A stretch of 64,000 bases of DNA, taken from NCBI RefSeq assembly GCF_907164915.1, contig NC_061869.1, positions 15,849,125 to 15,913,124 of the forward strand, given 5' to 3'. Under the pieces are notes generated by a model. The model did no database searches and was not told the origin of the DNA. It worked only from the letters and a program-made list of their open reading frames with translations. The position numbers and the translations under genes were made by a program. The DNA is from Impatiens glandulifera (taxonomy: Eukaryota > Streptophyta > Magnoliopsida > Ericales > Balsaminaceae). The first letter of the stretch is position 1. Every line of letters begins with the position of its first letter. Below are positions 22,572 to 34,429 of this stretch, piece after piece.

Positions 22572-23154
22572 TCAAGTCGAAATTTCAATTGGAGCAACTT
22601 TTGATGCAGACATCGACGTTGTTGGTGTTGTCGTCGTCGGATCATGTATCGATCCAACAGAGACACCATTTGTTGCAGCTAGGCATATACAGATATATTG
22701 AAAACAATGCGCAAATGGAGTACCACAATATAATATACACTGTAAATCTGAGGTACATAGGCTGGGAAGTCTTGCTCCAGAAATTGTGACCATACCTAAC
22801 ATTCATTACATATTAAGAAAATAAATTATAAAGATTAATAATAAATATTTGTAGGACGAGATATTATGCCTTTTTCAGTTGAAATTATTTAAATAACATT
22901 ACTTAATTAATCAAAAACCATTTTATTCTCATACATTACCTCTCTTAATTAATTAATCACAATATTAAAATATAATTTATTTTATTATTATATATTAATA
23001 TTTTTAAACTATTTTTACTTATATCTTTTTTTCACTTTTAAAATCATCCCTAATCATTCATTTTCAAATAATGCATGTCATTTGAATCATCTAAAGAAGA
23101 AGTCATACCTATCACCATAATAAAGAAAGTAATCTTTAGAAAACCCATCTTCAT
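22572..23154 (-). CDS. Defensin-like cysteine-rich secreted peptide (DEFL copy 1), two exons
   Basis: Exons join 23154-23109 to 22795-22572 across a 313-bp GT-AG intron of phase 1, giving 89 residues. Exon 1 starts MKMGFLKITFFIMV, a hydrophobic signal peptide that probably ends after a SGA motif encoded in exon 2. The mature part has six cysteines spaced C-x5-C-x3-C-x6-C-x4-C-x-C, the pattern of six-cysteine CS-alpha-beta (defensin-like) peptides. A Thr-rich tail of about 30 residues follows. Such secreted peptides act in defence, self-incompatibility or pollen-tube guidance; which applies here cannot be told. It lies 230 bp beyond the CACTA end and is paralogous to the gene at 38913-39839, with the same intron phase and spacing. 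Start and splice sites agree between copies. Confidence 0.82.
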
Positions 23155-23227
23155 GTTACTTCTTTTAATGTTTGCACCTTTAAACTTTAGTAATATATAA
23201 TTTTATTTGGATTCTATTTTCTCATTG

Positions 23228-23238
23228 TAATATATAGT
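23228..23238 (-). promoter_or_regulatory. TATA box of DEFL copy 1
   Basis: The minus strand reads CACTATATATTAC about 75 nt before the start codon. The same motif precedes the other three DEFL copies (27221, 31505 and 38831) at similar distances, so it is conserved promoter sequence. Confidence 0.65.
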
Positions 23239-23490
23239 GAACATTTCTTTCCATTATTTAAAAGATTTTGATTCACACAATCTACTTTAAATTTATTATT
23301 CACACAATCTACTTTAAATTTATTATTCACACAATCTACTTTAATGGATATTGTGAATCAACTATTTTTAAATTTGAAGAGGAGTATGACATATTTCTAT
23401 TTGTTTTTCATTGACAAAAGGTATCACATTAATAAAAAGTATTTGACAAAAATAATATCTTCAATTTTAAAAAATAAAATTTATCACACA

Positions 23491-23746
23491 GTGTCGGCCC
23501 TGAGATTTGGGCTGCCCCAGCCTCGGGTAAAAAAAAAAGATCGAAAATATTGTTGCCCTAAGCCTATTTTAAAAATGGATTAAAAAAACCCACAGTCAAC
23601 TAAATATTTTAAATACTTATCTTTCGCCACTAAACTATAACACTTTTTTGTTTAAAATTATAACAAATTTAATAAAAATATCTTATTAATTTTAATAGTT
23701 TGACTGCTCTAGGGAGTGGGCTGCCCTAGTCCTGGGACCGGCCTTG
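23491..23746. mobile_element. hAT-like MITE, about 256 bp
   Basis: It is flanked by ATCACACA (23483-23490 and 23747-23754), an 8-bp duplication as in hAT elements. The ends contain imperfect inverted repeats (GTCGGCCCTGAG / CCGGTCCCAGG, inverted) of the GGGCCGGCCCTGAG kind common in plant hAT MITEs. Block B lacks it at the equivalent point (near 31730). No transposase. It is GC-richer than its surroundings. Confidence 0.75.
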
Positions 23747-24730
23747 ATCACACATATTTAAGATTTAATCCAAACAAACATAAGTCTAAGAATAAAAAAG
23801 AACTTTAAGCTATGTATAAAATGCCCACCTATTTACGACACCCTCCTCTTTATTAATAATTTTCTACCCCAAACCCTTATAATAGGATTAATAAATTTTA
23901 TAAATATATTAAATAACCTATATTTACAAAATATATCCAACCATGCATATTGAAAAGTTGACCAACCCCTTCTAATCCATTAATATCCCCCAGACCCTTT
24001 GTGGCTATGTATATATTTGTAAATAAGAAGGAAAATAAGAGAAAAATGAGTCATTCTTTTTTAAGTTACACATGTTTATTTATAAAAAAAATAATTATTT
24101 TATAAAATATATTTAAATAACAATCTGTATATTTTTAAAAATCTAACACAATAATATACTACTCTAATTAACAACTTAATCTACCATTTGCTAAGTTAGA
24201 GATTAAAAAAAATGTTTGGTTTTCTTAGGAAGAAGTTCTCACTTTTTTTTTTCATCTCATTCCCTTTATTTATCATAATCTGATGAATATGATTTTGTGC
24301 AATCTACTAAGTAAGTTTATTTTGGTTCATGATTATTTAAGTATTAATTTAATGTAACAAATAAAATGTATGTACACGTAATGTGTAAATTATTTTATTT
24401 GGTAATGTATATAAATTAGTTCATTAAAAATTTTGGAATTTTAAATTAAATGATAGGAGGTTATCCTTCATTATGATATACAATATATTTTAATTCATTA
24501 TAGTTAAATTTGCACATTAAATTATATGGTTACAATATTCTCTATAATAACATTTTAATGAAATTAAATAAAATATAGTCCATATTATTTATATTCATAC
24601 AAATAAGTTTTAAGTCATTTTAAGACATATGACTTATTATCTTTAGAGATCCCTAAATATATTTCTTCTGTTCAGAATTTACAACGTTAAGGGTTATGAA
24701 AGACAAAAAGGTTTAGAAGTAAAGACTTTT

Positions 24731-25255
24731 TTTTTGAAAAATGACTTAACATCATTTCATTAAAATATTTTAAGAACGAAAAAAAACTCACGAGTTTAAG
24801 AGATCATTCTAGACAGACCTAGAATGATTTTGATGTCGTATAATTCTGAATAAAAGCAAAAACATAAATGAACTATCTGATTATAATGTTTTTGTTTATA
24901 ATGATTTCAGTAAACGGTAAATTCCAATTCCTGCTGATATTCCAATTTTGCTCCGTAGTTGGAACTTTTCTCCACGTTCCCGCAAGTGCACCACAATCCG
25001 AGACTATGTCTTTCCATAATTCTTCAACACTTCTGCGGGTTCTACCATAGAGTCTCGCATTACGTTCCTGCCAAATGTTGTAAACTACTACTCCAAAGCC
25101 GCACTTGAATACGTTTGTTGCGAATCTGTTTCCTTTGGCTTTAAGTAGTGCTGCTTCATTGATATATTTCTTTCCATTCCTTCGAGAAACTTATCAGCTC
25201 TAGACTTTTAGAAACTCTGTCCCAAATTTGTAATGCTATACTACAGCTCATCTAT
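24731..25255 (-). mobile_element. LINE 3' fragment (copy A)
   Basis: A 5'-truncated non-LTR element reading on the minus strand. Its ORF2 C-terminus is recognisable (VVYNIWQERNARLYGRTRRS, then ELWKDIVSDC). A 3' UTR of about 130 bp and a short poly(A), seen as T's at 24727-24735, follow. Flanking AAAGACTTTT (24721-24730) and AAGGACTTTT (25256-25265) are a 10-bp target duplication with one change. It is absent from the paralogous block B. Confidence 0.8.
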
Positions 25256-26138
25256 AAGGACTTTTGGACGTTGTGTTAAAGGCGTCGTTCAAACATTATG
25301 ATTTATCGATGATCAAATCAAGATACAATTAATGACCGAAGGTAAATGCCCAATTCAATCAGGTTCAGTTATTTTCCGATTTAATATTAATAAAGTTTTT
25401 ATAGAACCAATAAATCAATTTTAATTTTAAAGATTTTTAATTTGGTATGAGAACATATTTAAAATATTGTCTTGCTTAATTATCTTGAAATCACCTATAT
25501 TTGATAATATGATTTAATTTGTTAAAGAGTACTTGCTACCACATCTTTAATGATTAGATTGTATATTCAATTTATAAACAACAATAAAACATTTATTGTG
25601 ATTAATCATATGTGATGTATGATTAAATAGAATAAATATGAAATGACATTTCTTAATCAACCATAAGAAGTAAGAAAGTTAAATTATTTTATAGTTTATT
25701 ATGAACTTGATAAATAAATTTGATTCAATAAGGCTTTAACCCATATACAAATTTTTGTTGTTAATTTTATAATTAAAGTTTCATATTGTTAAATAAATTT
25801 AATTGATGGAGATTTTAGCCCACTTACAAGCCTTTTTATCGTTAAATATATGCTAAAACATTATTTTGTTAAATATATATAATTTAATATATAAGACTTT
25901 AGTACACGTATAAGTCTTTGTTGCTGGAATTATTATTAAAACATTATTTTGTATAATAAATTTAATTGAATAGAATGGTAGCGCACAAACAAGTTTTTGT
26001 CGCTAGACATAATTTTCATTGATAAACATTATAATATGTTGTTTGGGTCTCAAATCATACAATGAACAATCTTATTTTGAAATAATTTAGTTTGTGAATA
26101 CATCACATATATTATGTGTGAAATTCTTCGACTATAAT
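25256..26138. other. Unique spacer of block A between LINE and Mutator-like element
   Basis: Contains several repeats of a motif around TTTAATTGA...AAG(T/C)TTTTGTCG near 25740-26010, spaced about 90 bp. It is partly paralogous to 36120-36480. No gene. Confidence 0.5.
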
Positions 26139-26147
26139 ATTATAATA

Positions 26148-26366
26148 GGAAAAAAAGTTCAACTCAAACCGTATGTACTAATAAAATGTTATTTAAACGT
26201 ACTATCAAAAATTGGCTCATTTAGCCTCTTTTAATAATTATGGTTAACTTTTATTTTTAAATTTATATATTTATTAATTAAATATTAATATATTTTCCTA
26301 TATTTTTATCTTTTTTATAATTTTTTATTATTTCTATAGACTATTTATGATTGATTATTTTAATTT

Positions 26367-26413
<47 letters not shown>

Positions 26414-27089
26414 CATTTATCATTAATTATTTTAACTCTATATTTCTTATTCTTGTTTATATATATTTTTTATATTCACATTAATTATTAATTATTTTTA
26501 AATTGTTTTATCCTAATAATTGAATATAACAATGAAAATTTTTTCAGCAATAAAAATCCTTCAACACAAAAATAAATTAATTAAGAATTAAGAATTGAAT
26601 AATAATAAAAACTCATTCATCAAACACTAAAAGAGTAATAATCAAATATTAGACAAAATAATTCCTTTACTATTAATATAAGTTGAATAAAAATTAAATA
26701 AAAAATTTAATTTAAAATTCATAAAATTCATAAAATTCATAAAAAAAAAGTTTTTAAATTTTGTAAAAAAAATGAGAATTTAAGAAATACGAGAAATAAA
26801 AACTAATAAAAAAAAGATGAAATATAAAAATGAAATTAATATTAAAATAATAAAAAATTTAAGAATAAAATAAATTACCTAATTTAATTAATGAAAAAGA
26901 AGATAGAGAAAATATATTAATATTTAATTAATAAATATATAAATTTAAAAATAAAAATTAAACATGGTTATTAAAAGAGGCTAAATGAGCGAATTTTTGA
27001 TAGTACATATGTTTAAATGATCTTTTTATTAGTACATACGTATAAGTGAACTAATTGTACAAATACATACGTCTAAGTGAGTTTTTTTC
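26148..27089. mobile_element. Mutator-like foldback element, 942 bp
   Basis: Long terminal inverted repeats of roughly 180 bp, with G(G)AAAAAAA outermost and the shared stretch CTCATTTAGCCTCTTTTAAT near both ends. It is flanked by the 9-bp duplication ATTATAATA (26139-26147 and 27090-27098), the length typical of Mutator elements. The centre is AT-rich with a (TA)n run, and much of the element is self-complementary. It is absent from block B. No transposase. Confidence 0.82.
26367..26410. repeat. (TA)n microsatellite
   Basis: A pure TA run within the Mutator-like element. Comparable runs occur at about 28091-28130, 28465-28535, 33150-33177, 35812-35852 and 35979-36017. Confidence 0.9.
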
Positions 27090-27288
27090 ATTATAATATG
27101 CTAACTATAAAGTATATAAAATAGAAGTATTTGTACCTTGAGATTGATGAATATTAATTAGGCTTTTAACCAGAACACTTTTAATTAGAAAATCTTTTAA
27201 ATAATAGTAAGAAAATTTCACTATATATTACAATAAGCAAATAAAATCCAAATAAAATTTTGTATTACTCAAATTTAAAAGAAGTAAC

Positions 27289-27334
27289 ATGAAGATTGGT
27301 TTTCCAAAGATTATTTTCTTTATTATTGTGCTAG
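27289..27334 (+). pseudogene. DEFL copy 2, orphan signal-peptide exon
   Basis: A 46-bp exon starting MKIGFPKIIFFIIV, followed by a GTAAAT donor, almost identical to exon 1 at 38913-38958. The TATA motif at 27221-27231 is retained. The downstream intron is paralogous to that of copy 4 as far as about 28582 (it shares an AACCCAA-ATATAATTTTGTA stretch), where similarity stops. No cysteine-rich second exon was found before the next DEFL copy. A truncated gene. Confidence 0.75.
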
Positions 27335-28084
27335 GTAAATCTTTCTTCTTACAAATATCTAATATGGTTGATAATAATTTCTGAAGATTAATTGTTTTAG
27401 AGAAACACTACGAAAATGTTGAACAATCTAATGTGTAATCGGTTGAACAACAAGTTTCAATAAAATGAATATTAAATATTAAGAAAATCTACTAGAATGA
27501 GAAAAACAACTATAACTAGTTATTATGTTGTATATTTATAATAATCGGACATTATGACATCAAATGAATTCTAGGATCTTGGTGAATTGTCTAGTGATAT
27601 AAAAGTTTTATTATGCAACATTAATTTATCAGATAACTTTAAGACATAAAGTAAGAATCATCAGCAAAGAGTTCACTCATGACTCATAGAGAAAAAATTG
27701 TTACTTTGGGATAGATATGAAAATAAAATTCATAATTGATGATATAAAGAAAAGATTTACATGAAAATAAAATAAATACAACTAAAATTAACTCTCATTT
27801 TTATTTTAGGTTGTGTTTAGTAACCATTGACTTATATATAATTGGGTGTATAATTCTTATTCCTAAGTTTGGTAAATAAAAATTAAAATTTTAATAAAAT
27901 TCAAACAAATATGATTTTATAATTCTCTATTTCACTATTTTTAACTCGGAATTTTAATTCTAAATATAATTTTTTATATTTTATTATTTATAATATCATA
28001 TTGAACTGATATATGTTTTTCAATTTATAAAGTTAAATTTTGAATTAATTTTAATTTTTTAAATTTAGTAGGTTAACATTTCAA

Positions 28085-28137
<53 letters not shown>

Positions 28138-28485
28138 AATAAGCTATGGAACAATATTGGTTTTTAATTTAGAAATTTAATATGGCGAACTTTTTTTTTC
28201 TTTCTAATTTAGGAATTTAAATGTCGAATCGATATTATTTTTTTAATAAAAAACTACCTCCAGACAAAAACTTGACACATAACATATCTAATAGGTTAAA
28301 CTAATAATTTAATAATTTAGATAATATATATTCAAATAAATTTTATTATATAATATTTTTAACTTAATAATTTTTTAAACTTAGAAATTAAATTATAATT
28401 ATATTAAAAAAATATGAATTAATATTTTATTTTTGTTTAAAAATAAATCAAAATAACAAAATTATATATATATATATATATATAA

Positions 28486-28538
<53 letters not shown>

Positions 28539-28582
28539 AACCCAATATAATTTTGTAAGATTGAGTTTAAGTTGTATAAAAG
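27335..28582. other. Former intron of DEFL copy 2, expanded
   Basis: Paralogous in patches to the intron at 38959-39618, but longer, owing to AT-rich expansions and two (TA)n runs (28091-28130 and 28465-28535). No coding signal. Confidence 0.55.
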
Positions 28583-31194
28583 AGTGTATACTAATAAAAA
28601 AAAAATTGTCAAATTGCAACATAGAGCTGCAACATTTTTTTTAGTGCAAGTTTTGAAAATTTGTAATCCACATTGTAATTAGAATTGAAATATTGCAAAT
28701 CTTCTAACTATATTTTTAACCAAAACGAATTTTTTTTAAATACAAAATATATCACTAAAAATGGAAAATTTTAATTTTTTAAAAAATTTATATTAATATA
28801 TATTCTTACAACTAAACTAGTAATTAAGTAGGTACATAATAATGCTGATAATATCATTAACATATATTCACGTCAATATTTGCAAAATGTTTTGCAATAA
28901 AATATATTTTCATTGTAACAAATATTATATAAATAAGACGGTGATTATTACAAATTAAAATATCAAGTAACTAAGATAATATTGATATTGATAAATAATT
29001 TGTAATAAACATTGTATTGACACAAATAAATAATATATTCGTAACTGATTCTGCAATTCTATTATAATTTATTACTGTAAACTATATTACAATTTTATAT
29101 AATAGTTTTGTAAATAATTTTAGAAATATTCGTAATATAATAACATTAAGTTATGCATTAATTATTATTATTATATATAATCTTTTCGCAATCAGTTCTG
29201 CAATATATGAAATGTTATAATTGCAAACTATATATTGCATTTATATTTATTAATTTTGAAAATTTTGTTTGACATATTTGTAATATACCAGTGTATTGCT
29301 CAACAAAAATTATATATAAAATCTTTTCGCAAAAAGTTCTACCATATATCATATTTAATAATTTTTGAAAATATTTATTAGTAATCTATTAGGAGTAGGT
29401 TTCGCATTAATAATTATAAATAATCTCTTAACACTATAATGTGCATTAAATTATATGAATTTTCACATAAAACATAATTTTTAAAATATTAATAAATAAT
29501 ACAAGAGTAGTTGCGAGTCTTATTAAATTAAGTCTCCTCGGTTCCCGTTTCACCATCAATTCGGTCAACTATAAACGTCTTTTCCACTTCAATACGCCAT
29601 CATTAAACTCTCTTCATCATTTCATCTTTTCATATTTGCAAAAGATCTTTCAATTTTTTCAACATATTTCCATTTCTTCAACCCATTTCTTTCTCTATAA
29701 ACCCTTTCTTTTTATCATTTCATCATGACTTTAACACGATATACTTGCAAAATATTCCTTTCAATGATGCCAAATTATCCACTCCTTGCTACAACCTAAG
29801 CTCCGAAGATGAGAACGAAACGACACCAAATATAACATCTATTGAGCTCGAAACTGTCAAGGCGGAGCTTGAAGCCTCTAAATCAAGAATAACAAGCTTA
29901 TAAGCTAATATGAAAGTTACAAATAATGGTATATATAATTTCCTTATTGATATACGCAAAATAAATAATACATCTATAAAGGTTGTCAATGACACGATCG
30001 AGAATGTATGTCATATTTTGTATGAGAAATGATTGAGAGAGTGAATAATATGCCGTAATCTGATTCGCTGAAAAAATAACAAAATTTTTCTCTCTTCTCT
30101 CTCCCATCACCATTTATCATTTTTTCAGTCAGTGATGTGGTGACAAATCATTCCTTCCCTCATTCCCTCTCCCAAATTCCCTCATCTATCACTCCTCATT
30201 TTGTAGATCATTTGAATTTTATTAAAAATTTTTTTTTTTGAGTTTTGATATTTATTTTGTTGATTATATTCATTAGATTAAAGAAATTTTGTTTGTGGAA
30301 AATAATTTGATTGAATATGTGTTGGGTGCCATTGATGCGAAGAAGATGGAAATCATCTTGTAAGGCAACAAAAAGAAGAAAAATTAATTTATGAACTTTT
30401 ATTTCTTTTGAATGATTTGTATGAAGTTTTTGAAAAATGGTTTGGTTGTTTTGGTTATGAATGTTTTTTTTTTTTATGAATACTGAATTATATTTTTGGT
30501 TATTGAACACTTGTTTGGTTGTTGGTTTTTTAATGCTTATTAATATTTATGATTTTTGGTTATATAATTATTTATGCTTAACATGTTAGGGTTATGATTT
30601 TTATATTTTTTATTTACATAATTTTTGAAAGTTTAGGTTATAGTTTACATAAAATTAAAATTTACATTCATTTTTATAACGTTTGCACTATTTTTAGGCA
30701 TATTTTCCGTGGAAATTATTGCAAATAATATTGCTGATCAATATTTAGTTCAATTAAAATGTTTCAACTCTTGGGCTACAATATTAATCTGCAATAATAT
30801 TTGCATTAATTCACGTTCATCCCCTCATTGCTGTTATTTTTGCAATAACAATATGTTGTAATTATTTGAAAATGCTTACCCTGAATGAGAATGCAGTAAA
30901 CTTTGCACTTAATCGTGTTCAACGTTGAATTACTTTAATATTACAATATCGATAATACATATTATTGCAAAGACTAGTGAAAATTGAATGACATTTTTAG
31001 TAAATATTTTTCAACTTTCGGGTAGAAATCCCCTATTTGAGAGTGTAGTAAAATTTGCATTAAACTGTATTCAATACCGAATTGCTTTAATATTTACAAT
31101 ATCGATAATACATATTATTAAAAAGACTAGTGCAAATCGAATGTCATATTCAGTAAATATTTTAATAACCTTAATTCGATCAAGCATTGCATAG
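28583..31194. other. Unassigned segment between convergent truncated DEFL genes
   Basis: It lies between the inner ends of blocks A and B. Both flanks (28620-29480 and 30700-31190) are dense in TTGCAATA-like words, as in subterminal repeats of a DNA transposon, but no terminal inverted repeat or target duplication could be fixed. The middle has a pyrimidine-rich stretch (29530-29720) followed by a short coding-like remnant. It replaces the second exons of both inner DEFL copies. Confidence 0.45.
29733..30030 (+). pseudogene. Unrecognised coding remnant with a coiled-coil segment
   Basis: In one frame it reads an acidic stretch (SSEDENETTPNITS), then the heptad-like ELETVKAELEASKSRITSL. A stop follows, and then a further open stretch containing NFLIDIRKINNTSIKVV. 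An upstream ATG at 29725 is in another frame. The family is not recognised. Its place behind a pyrimidine-rich leader, inside the segment with TTGCAATA words, suggests an accessory protein remnant of a DNA transposon. Confidence 0.3.
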
Positions 31195-31420
31195 CACCAT
31201 AATAAAGAAATTAATTTTTAGAAAATCCATCTTTTTTAGAACACTAAAATTAAATTTTCTTTCGAAGTTCGATTATTCCATGCGAGTTAAGCACATTACA
31301 CACAAACATACTAAACCAATTTAACTAGGCGAGAAGAAGCCGCCTAAAGACCCGAACCAATGACCTAAGTGAGGCGAGGATATACCCTCTTCTTTCCGCT
31401 AGACTAAAACTCATCTTCAT
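31195..31420 (-). pseudogene. DEFL copy 3, exon 1 split by a SINE
   Basis: The minus strand starts at 31420 with ATG AAG ATG, is interrupted by 178 bp, and resumes at 31233 with codons for MDFLKINFFIMV. This matches exon 1 of copy 1 (MKMGFLKITFFIMV). Similarity to copy 1 ends at the exon border, near 31195. Neither donor nor second exon is present. The upstream TATA motif (31494-31505) and promoter are kept. It is broken twice: by the insertion, and by loss of the exon that encodes the mature peptide. Confidence 0.78.
31234..31411 (-). mobile_element. tRNA-derived SINE, 178 bp
   Basis: Read on the minus strand it has an A box (TAGTCTAGCGG), a B box (GTTCGGGTC), a body sharing TTGGTTTAGTATGTTTGTGTG-like sequence with the units at 430-870, and an A-rich 3' end. 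CATCTT at 31228-31233 and 31412-31417 is the target duplication. The uninterrupted exon in copy 1 (23141-23154) is the empty site. Confidence 0.82.
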
Positions 31421-31943
31421 GTTACTTCTTTTAATGTTTGAACACTTTCAAATTTAGTAATACAAAATTTTATTTGGATTCTATTTTGTAATTATAATAT
31501 ATAGTGAAAAATTCTTTCCATTATTTAAAAGATTTTTATTCACACAATCTACTTTCAATTTATTATTCACACAATATACTTTAATGGATATTGTGAATAA
31601 ACTATTTTTAAATTTGAAGAGTATGACATATTTCTATTTGTATTTGGTATGACCTATTGTCACATTGACAAAAGGTACCACATTTATAAAAAGTATTCGG
31701 CAAAAATAATGTCTTCAAATTAAAAAAAACATTTAAAACATATATTTAAGATTTAATCTAAAACAACCCTAAGTAAGAACAAAAAAGAAATTTAAGCTAT
31801 GTACAAATTGCCCACCTATTTACGACACCCTCCTCTTTTATTAATAATTTTCTACTCCAACCCTTATAATAAGATTAATTAATTTTAAAAATATACTAAA
31901 TAACCTATATTTACAAAACATTTCCAACCATGCATATTGAAAG

Positions 31944-32295
31944 AACGGAATGCAATGGTATATAGCAGAACCCGCAGGAGCGTTGACGAGTTATGGAAAG
32001 ATATTGTATCGGATTGCAGCACCCTCGCGAGAACGGGGAGAGGAATACCAAACACGGAGCAGAACTGGAATATCTGCAGGAACTGGAGTTTACCGTTTTT
32101 TAAACTCACTAGAATTGAAAGTATTGTAAAAAGATAATTCATTTACGTTTTTAGCTTTTTAGCTTTTATTCAGAATGTTACGACTTCAAAATCATTCTAG
32201 GCCTGTCTAGAATGATCTCTTAAACGCGTGGTTTATTTCCCGTTTTTGGGAATTTATAATGAAATGACGCTAAGTCGTTTTTAAAAAAAAATTAA
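31944..32295 (+). mobile_element. LINE 3' fragment (copy B)
   Basis: The same LINE family as copy A but on the opposite strand and at a different point of the duplicated block. 31946-32137 encode the ORF2 C-terminus (RTRRSVDELWKDIVSDC, then NTEQNWNICRNW). A 3' UTR shares ATTCTAG..CTGTCTAGAATGATCTC with copy A, and poly(A) lies at about 32283-32291. Heavily 5'-truncated. The empty site is visible in block A near 23950-23960. Confidence 0.8.
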
Positions 32296-33142
32296 AATTG
32301 TTTAACCCCTTTTAATTCATTAATGTCCCCCAACCCTTTGTGGCTATGTATATAGTTGTAAATAAGAAGGAAACTAAGATAAAAGTGAGTAATTCCTTTT
32401 TAAGTTACAAATGTTTGTTTTTAAAAAATAATTATTTTTACATAATATATTTTAATAACAATATGTATATTTTTAAAAATCAAACAAAATAATTTACTAT
32501 TCTAATTAACAACTTAATCTACCATTTGTTTTCTTAAGAAAAAGTTCTCAATTTTTTATTTGTCTTCTCATTACTTTATTTATCCTAATCTTATGAACAT
32601 GACTTTGTGCAATTTACTATTAAATTTATTTTATCTCATAATTATTTAAATATTAATTTCATATGACAAATAAACATTAAGGTGTAAATTATTTTATTTG
32701 ATTATATACAAATTAATTCGTTTATGTATTTGAAATTTTACATTAAATTCTATAAGGTTATTTTCATATTTCATATATTTTAATTCATTTTAGTTAAATT
32801 TACATATATGTTACAATTTTCTCTATAATAACATTTTAATGAAATTAAATAAAATGTGATCCATATTATTTATATTCTTACAAATAAGTATAACTGTTTG
32901 ATGACAATAACTTTATATATGAGACTTATAAAGTTTAGATATTCTTAAGAATATTTCTTCAATTAAGAACTTACATCATATAGAGTTAAAAAAACAAAGA
33001 TCAGAAAAATGAATTAGAATTGGAATTTTTATTGGAATTCCAATTTTATGAGAATTGATATTAAATTATAATTTAATTTCTATGATTAGAAAAATTATAG
33101 ACTTGTCTCAATTCCTATTTGTGAAAAAGAATATAATATAAA

Positions 33143-33180
<38 letters not shown>

Positions 33181-34429
33181 AATATTAGTTTGATACAACC
33201 CATTAGTATAACTCAAGGGTTATGAGACGTTTTTTAAGTTTCGATTTTTATTAAAAATTAAATAGCGGTTCAACATGTTAATATCATATATTAAAAAATA
33301 AATTTTAATATATTAATAGCGGTTCAACATTATAACTTCTTAAATTAATATATATATATATATATTAGTTTAAAATTTTAACTTATTAAATAAAAAAATA
33401 TATCGATTTAATATTTAAACATTCTAAATTCTAAAAAACAAAATATCGAAAACTTTAATCGAGTTTTATATAATAAAAAAATAAATTATTTTATTTAAAA
33501 ATATATATAAAAAATTTGAAATTACAATTACGACCTAAAAAAAATAAAATTGAAAACTATAAAATTAAACTAGGTTGAATTTCATTGAAATTCTAATTAT
33601 AATTTCAATTTCAATTTTTAATATTAAAGATTTTACCAAATTTAAGAATTTGAATTGAACTCAATTTCAATGTTAATTTTATAGTTATCAAGCACACCCC
33701 AATCTTTTGGGTGTTGTCTTCAAGACGTGGTTCGAGCATTAAAGTTTATCGTTGATAAAATGGAGATACAAGTAATGACTAGCTGTATGTGCTCAATTCA
33801 ACCATGTTTTAGTTTTTTTTCGAATTAATATTTATAAATTTTTTGTAAAACTATTAAATCAATTAAAAACTATATATTTATCATTAATTTTTTTTATTTC
33901 TTAACTATCACTTAAAATACAAAAAATATTATAAGTTATTGTTTATTAACATCTTCAAATAATTTTTGACAATTAAACACAATCCCAAATAATTTTCTTT
34001 TTTGACAAATAAAATAATTAAGAAAAAACAATTTATTTGAAAAAAGAATAGATAAGAGAATTATTGATCCCTTGATAACCAGCAGTGTAATGTATGTTTG
34101 GGTAACCTTTAATCTCATTAATTATCGATCCCTTTATTGTTTATTTTTCATTTCGTATCCGCATTAATTAAATTTTCTTAATTTAATAACTAAAATTTTC
34201 TGTATTTAATTTAAATTATTTTATCAATATATTTAATAATTTTTAAATCTATTTATCAAAACCCTCTTAAAATTAAATGATACTTTTTAATAATCTAATA
34301 AAATATTTGTTTGATGTAACTTTAAATAAAATAGGGATTCTCATGCACAATACAAAAATTTAAAATAATTTTGAATAATATATTAGAATAAAAAAGTAGA
34401 TCCATTTCATTTCACATTTTATCCACCCA
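32296..34429. other. AT-rich spacer of block B
   Basis: To about 33010 it is paralogous to 23960-24710. From about 33012 to 33690 it holds an AT-rich insertion missing from block A; its right edge resembles hAT-type MITE ends (inverted GGGGTGTGCTTGATAAC), but its borders are not fixed. From 33690 to about 33830 it matches 25256-25400. No gene. Confidence 0.5.

Larger units (their letters stand above)
22796..28582. repeat. Duplicated block A of the DEFL region
   Basis: This stretch is paralogous to 31195-39480 (block B) in the same orientation, interrupted by different insertions in each. Matches include the DEFL exon 1 and promoter, a CACAATCTACTTTAAATTTATT-type direct repeat (23278-23340 versus 31550-31580), the CCTCCTCTTTATTAATAATTTTCTAC stretch, and the region before the second DEFL exon 1. 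The ancestral unit was a head-to-head pair of DEFL genes with about 4 kb or more between them. Confidence 0.75.

Noticed and set aside
24868..25050. 60-codon plus-strand frame with a hydrophobic start, resembling a small secreted protein
   Set aside because: It is the antisense of the LINE ORF2 C-terminus. The LINE reading on the minus strand is clearly homologous to copy B.
30208..30510. 100-codon minus-strand frame, Lys/Asn/Ile-rich
   Set aside because: Composition is that of random AT-rich DNA, with no motif. The plus strand has the better, though weak, coding remnant nearby.
31885..32142. 85-codon minus-strand frame
   Set aside because: Antisense of LINE copy B.
33012..33690. MITE with defined ends inside block B
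   Set aside because: The insertion relative to block A is plausible and the right edge looks hAT-like, but no matching left end or target duplication could be fixed by eye.
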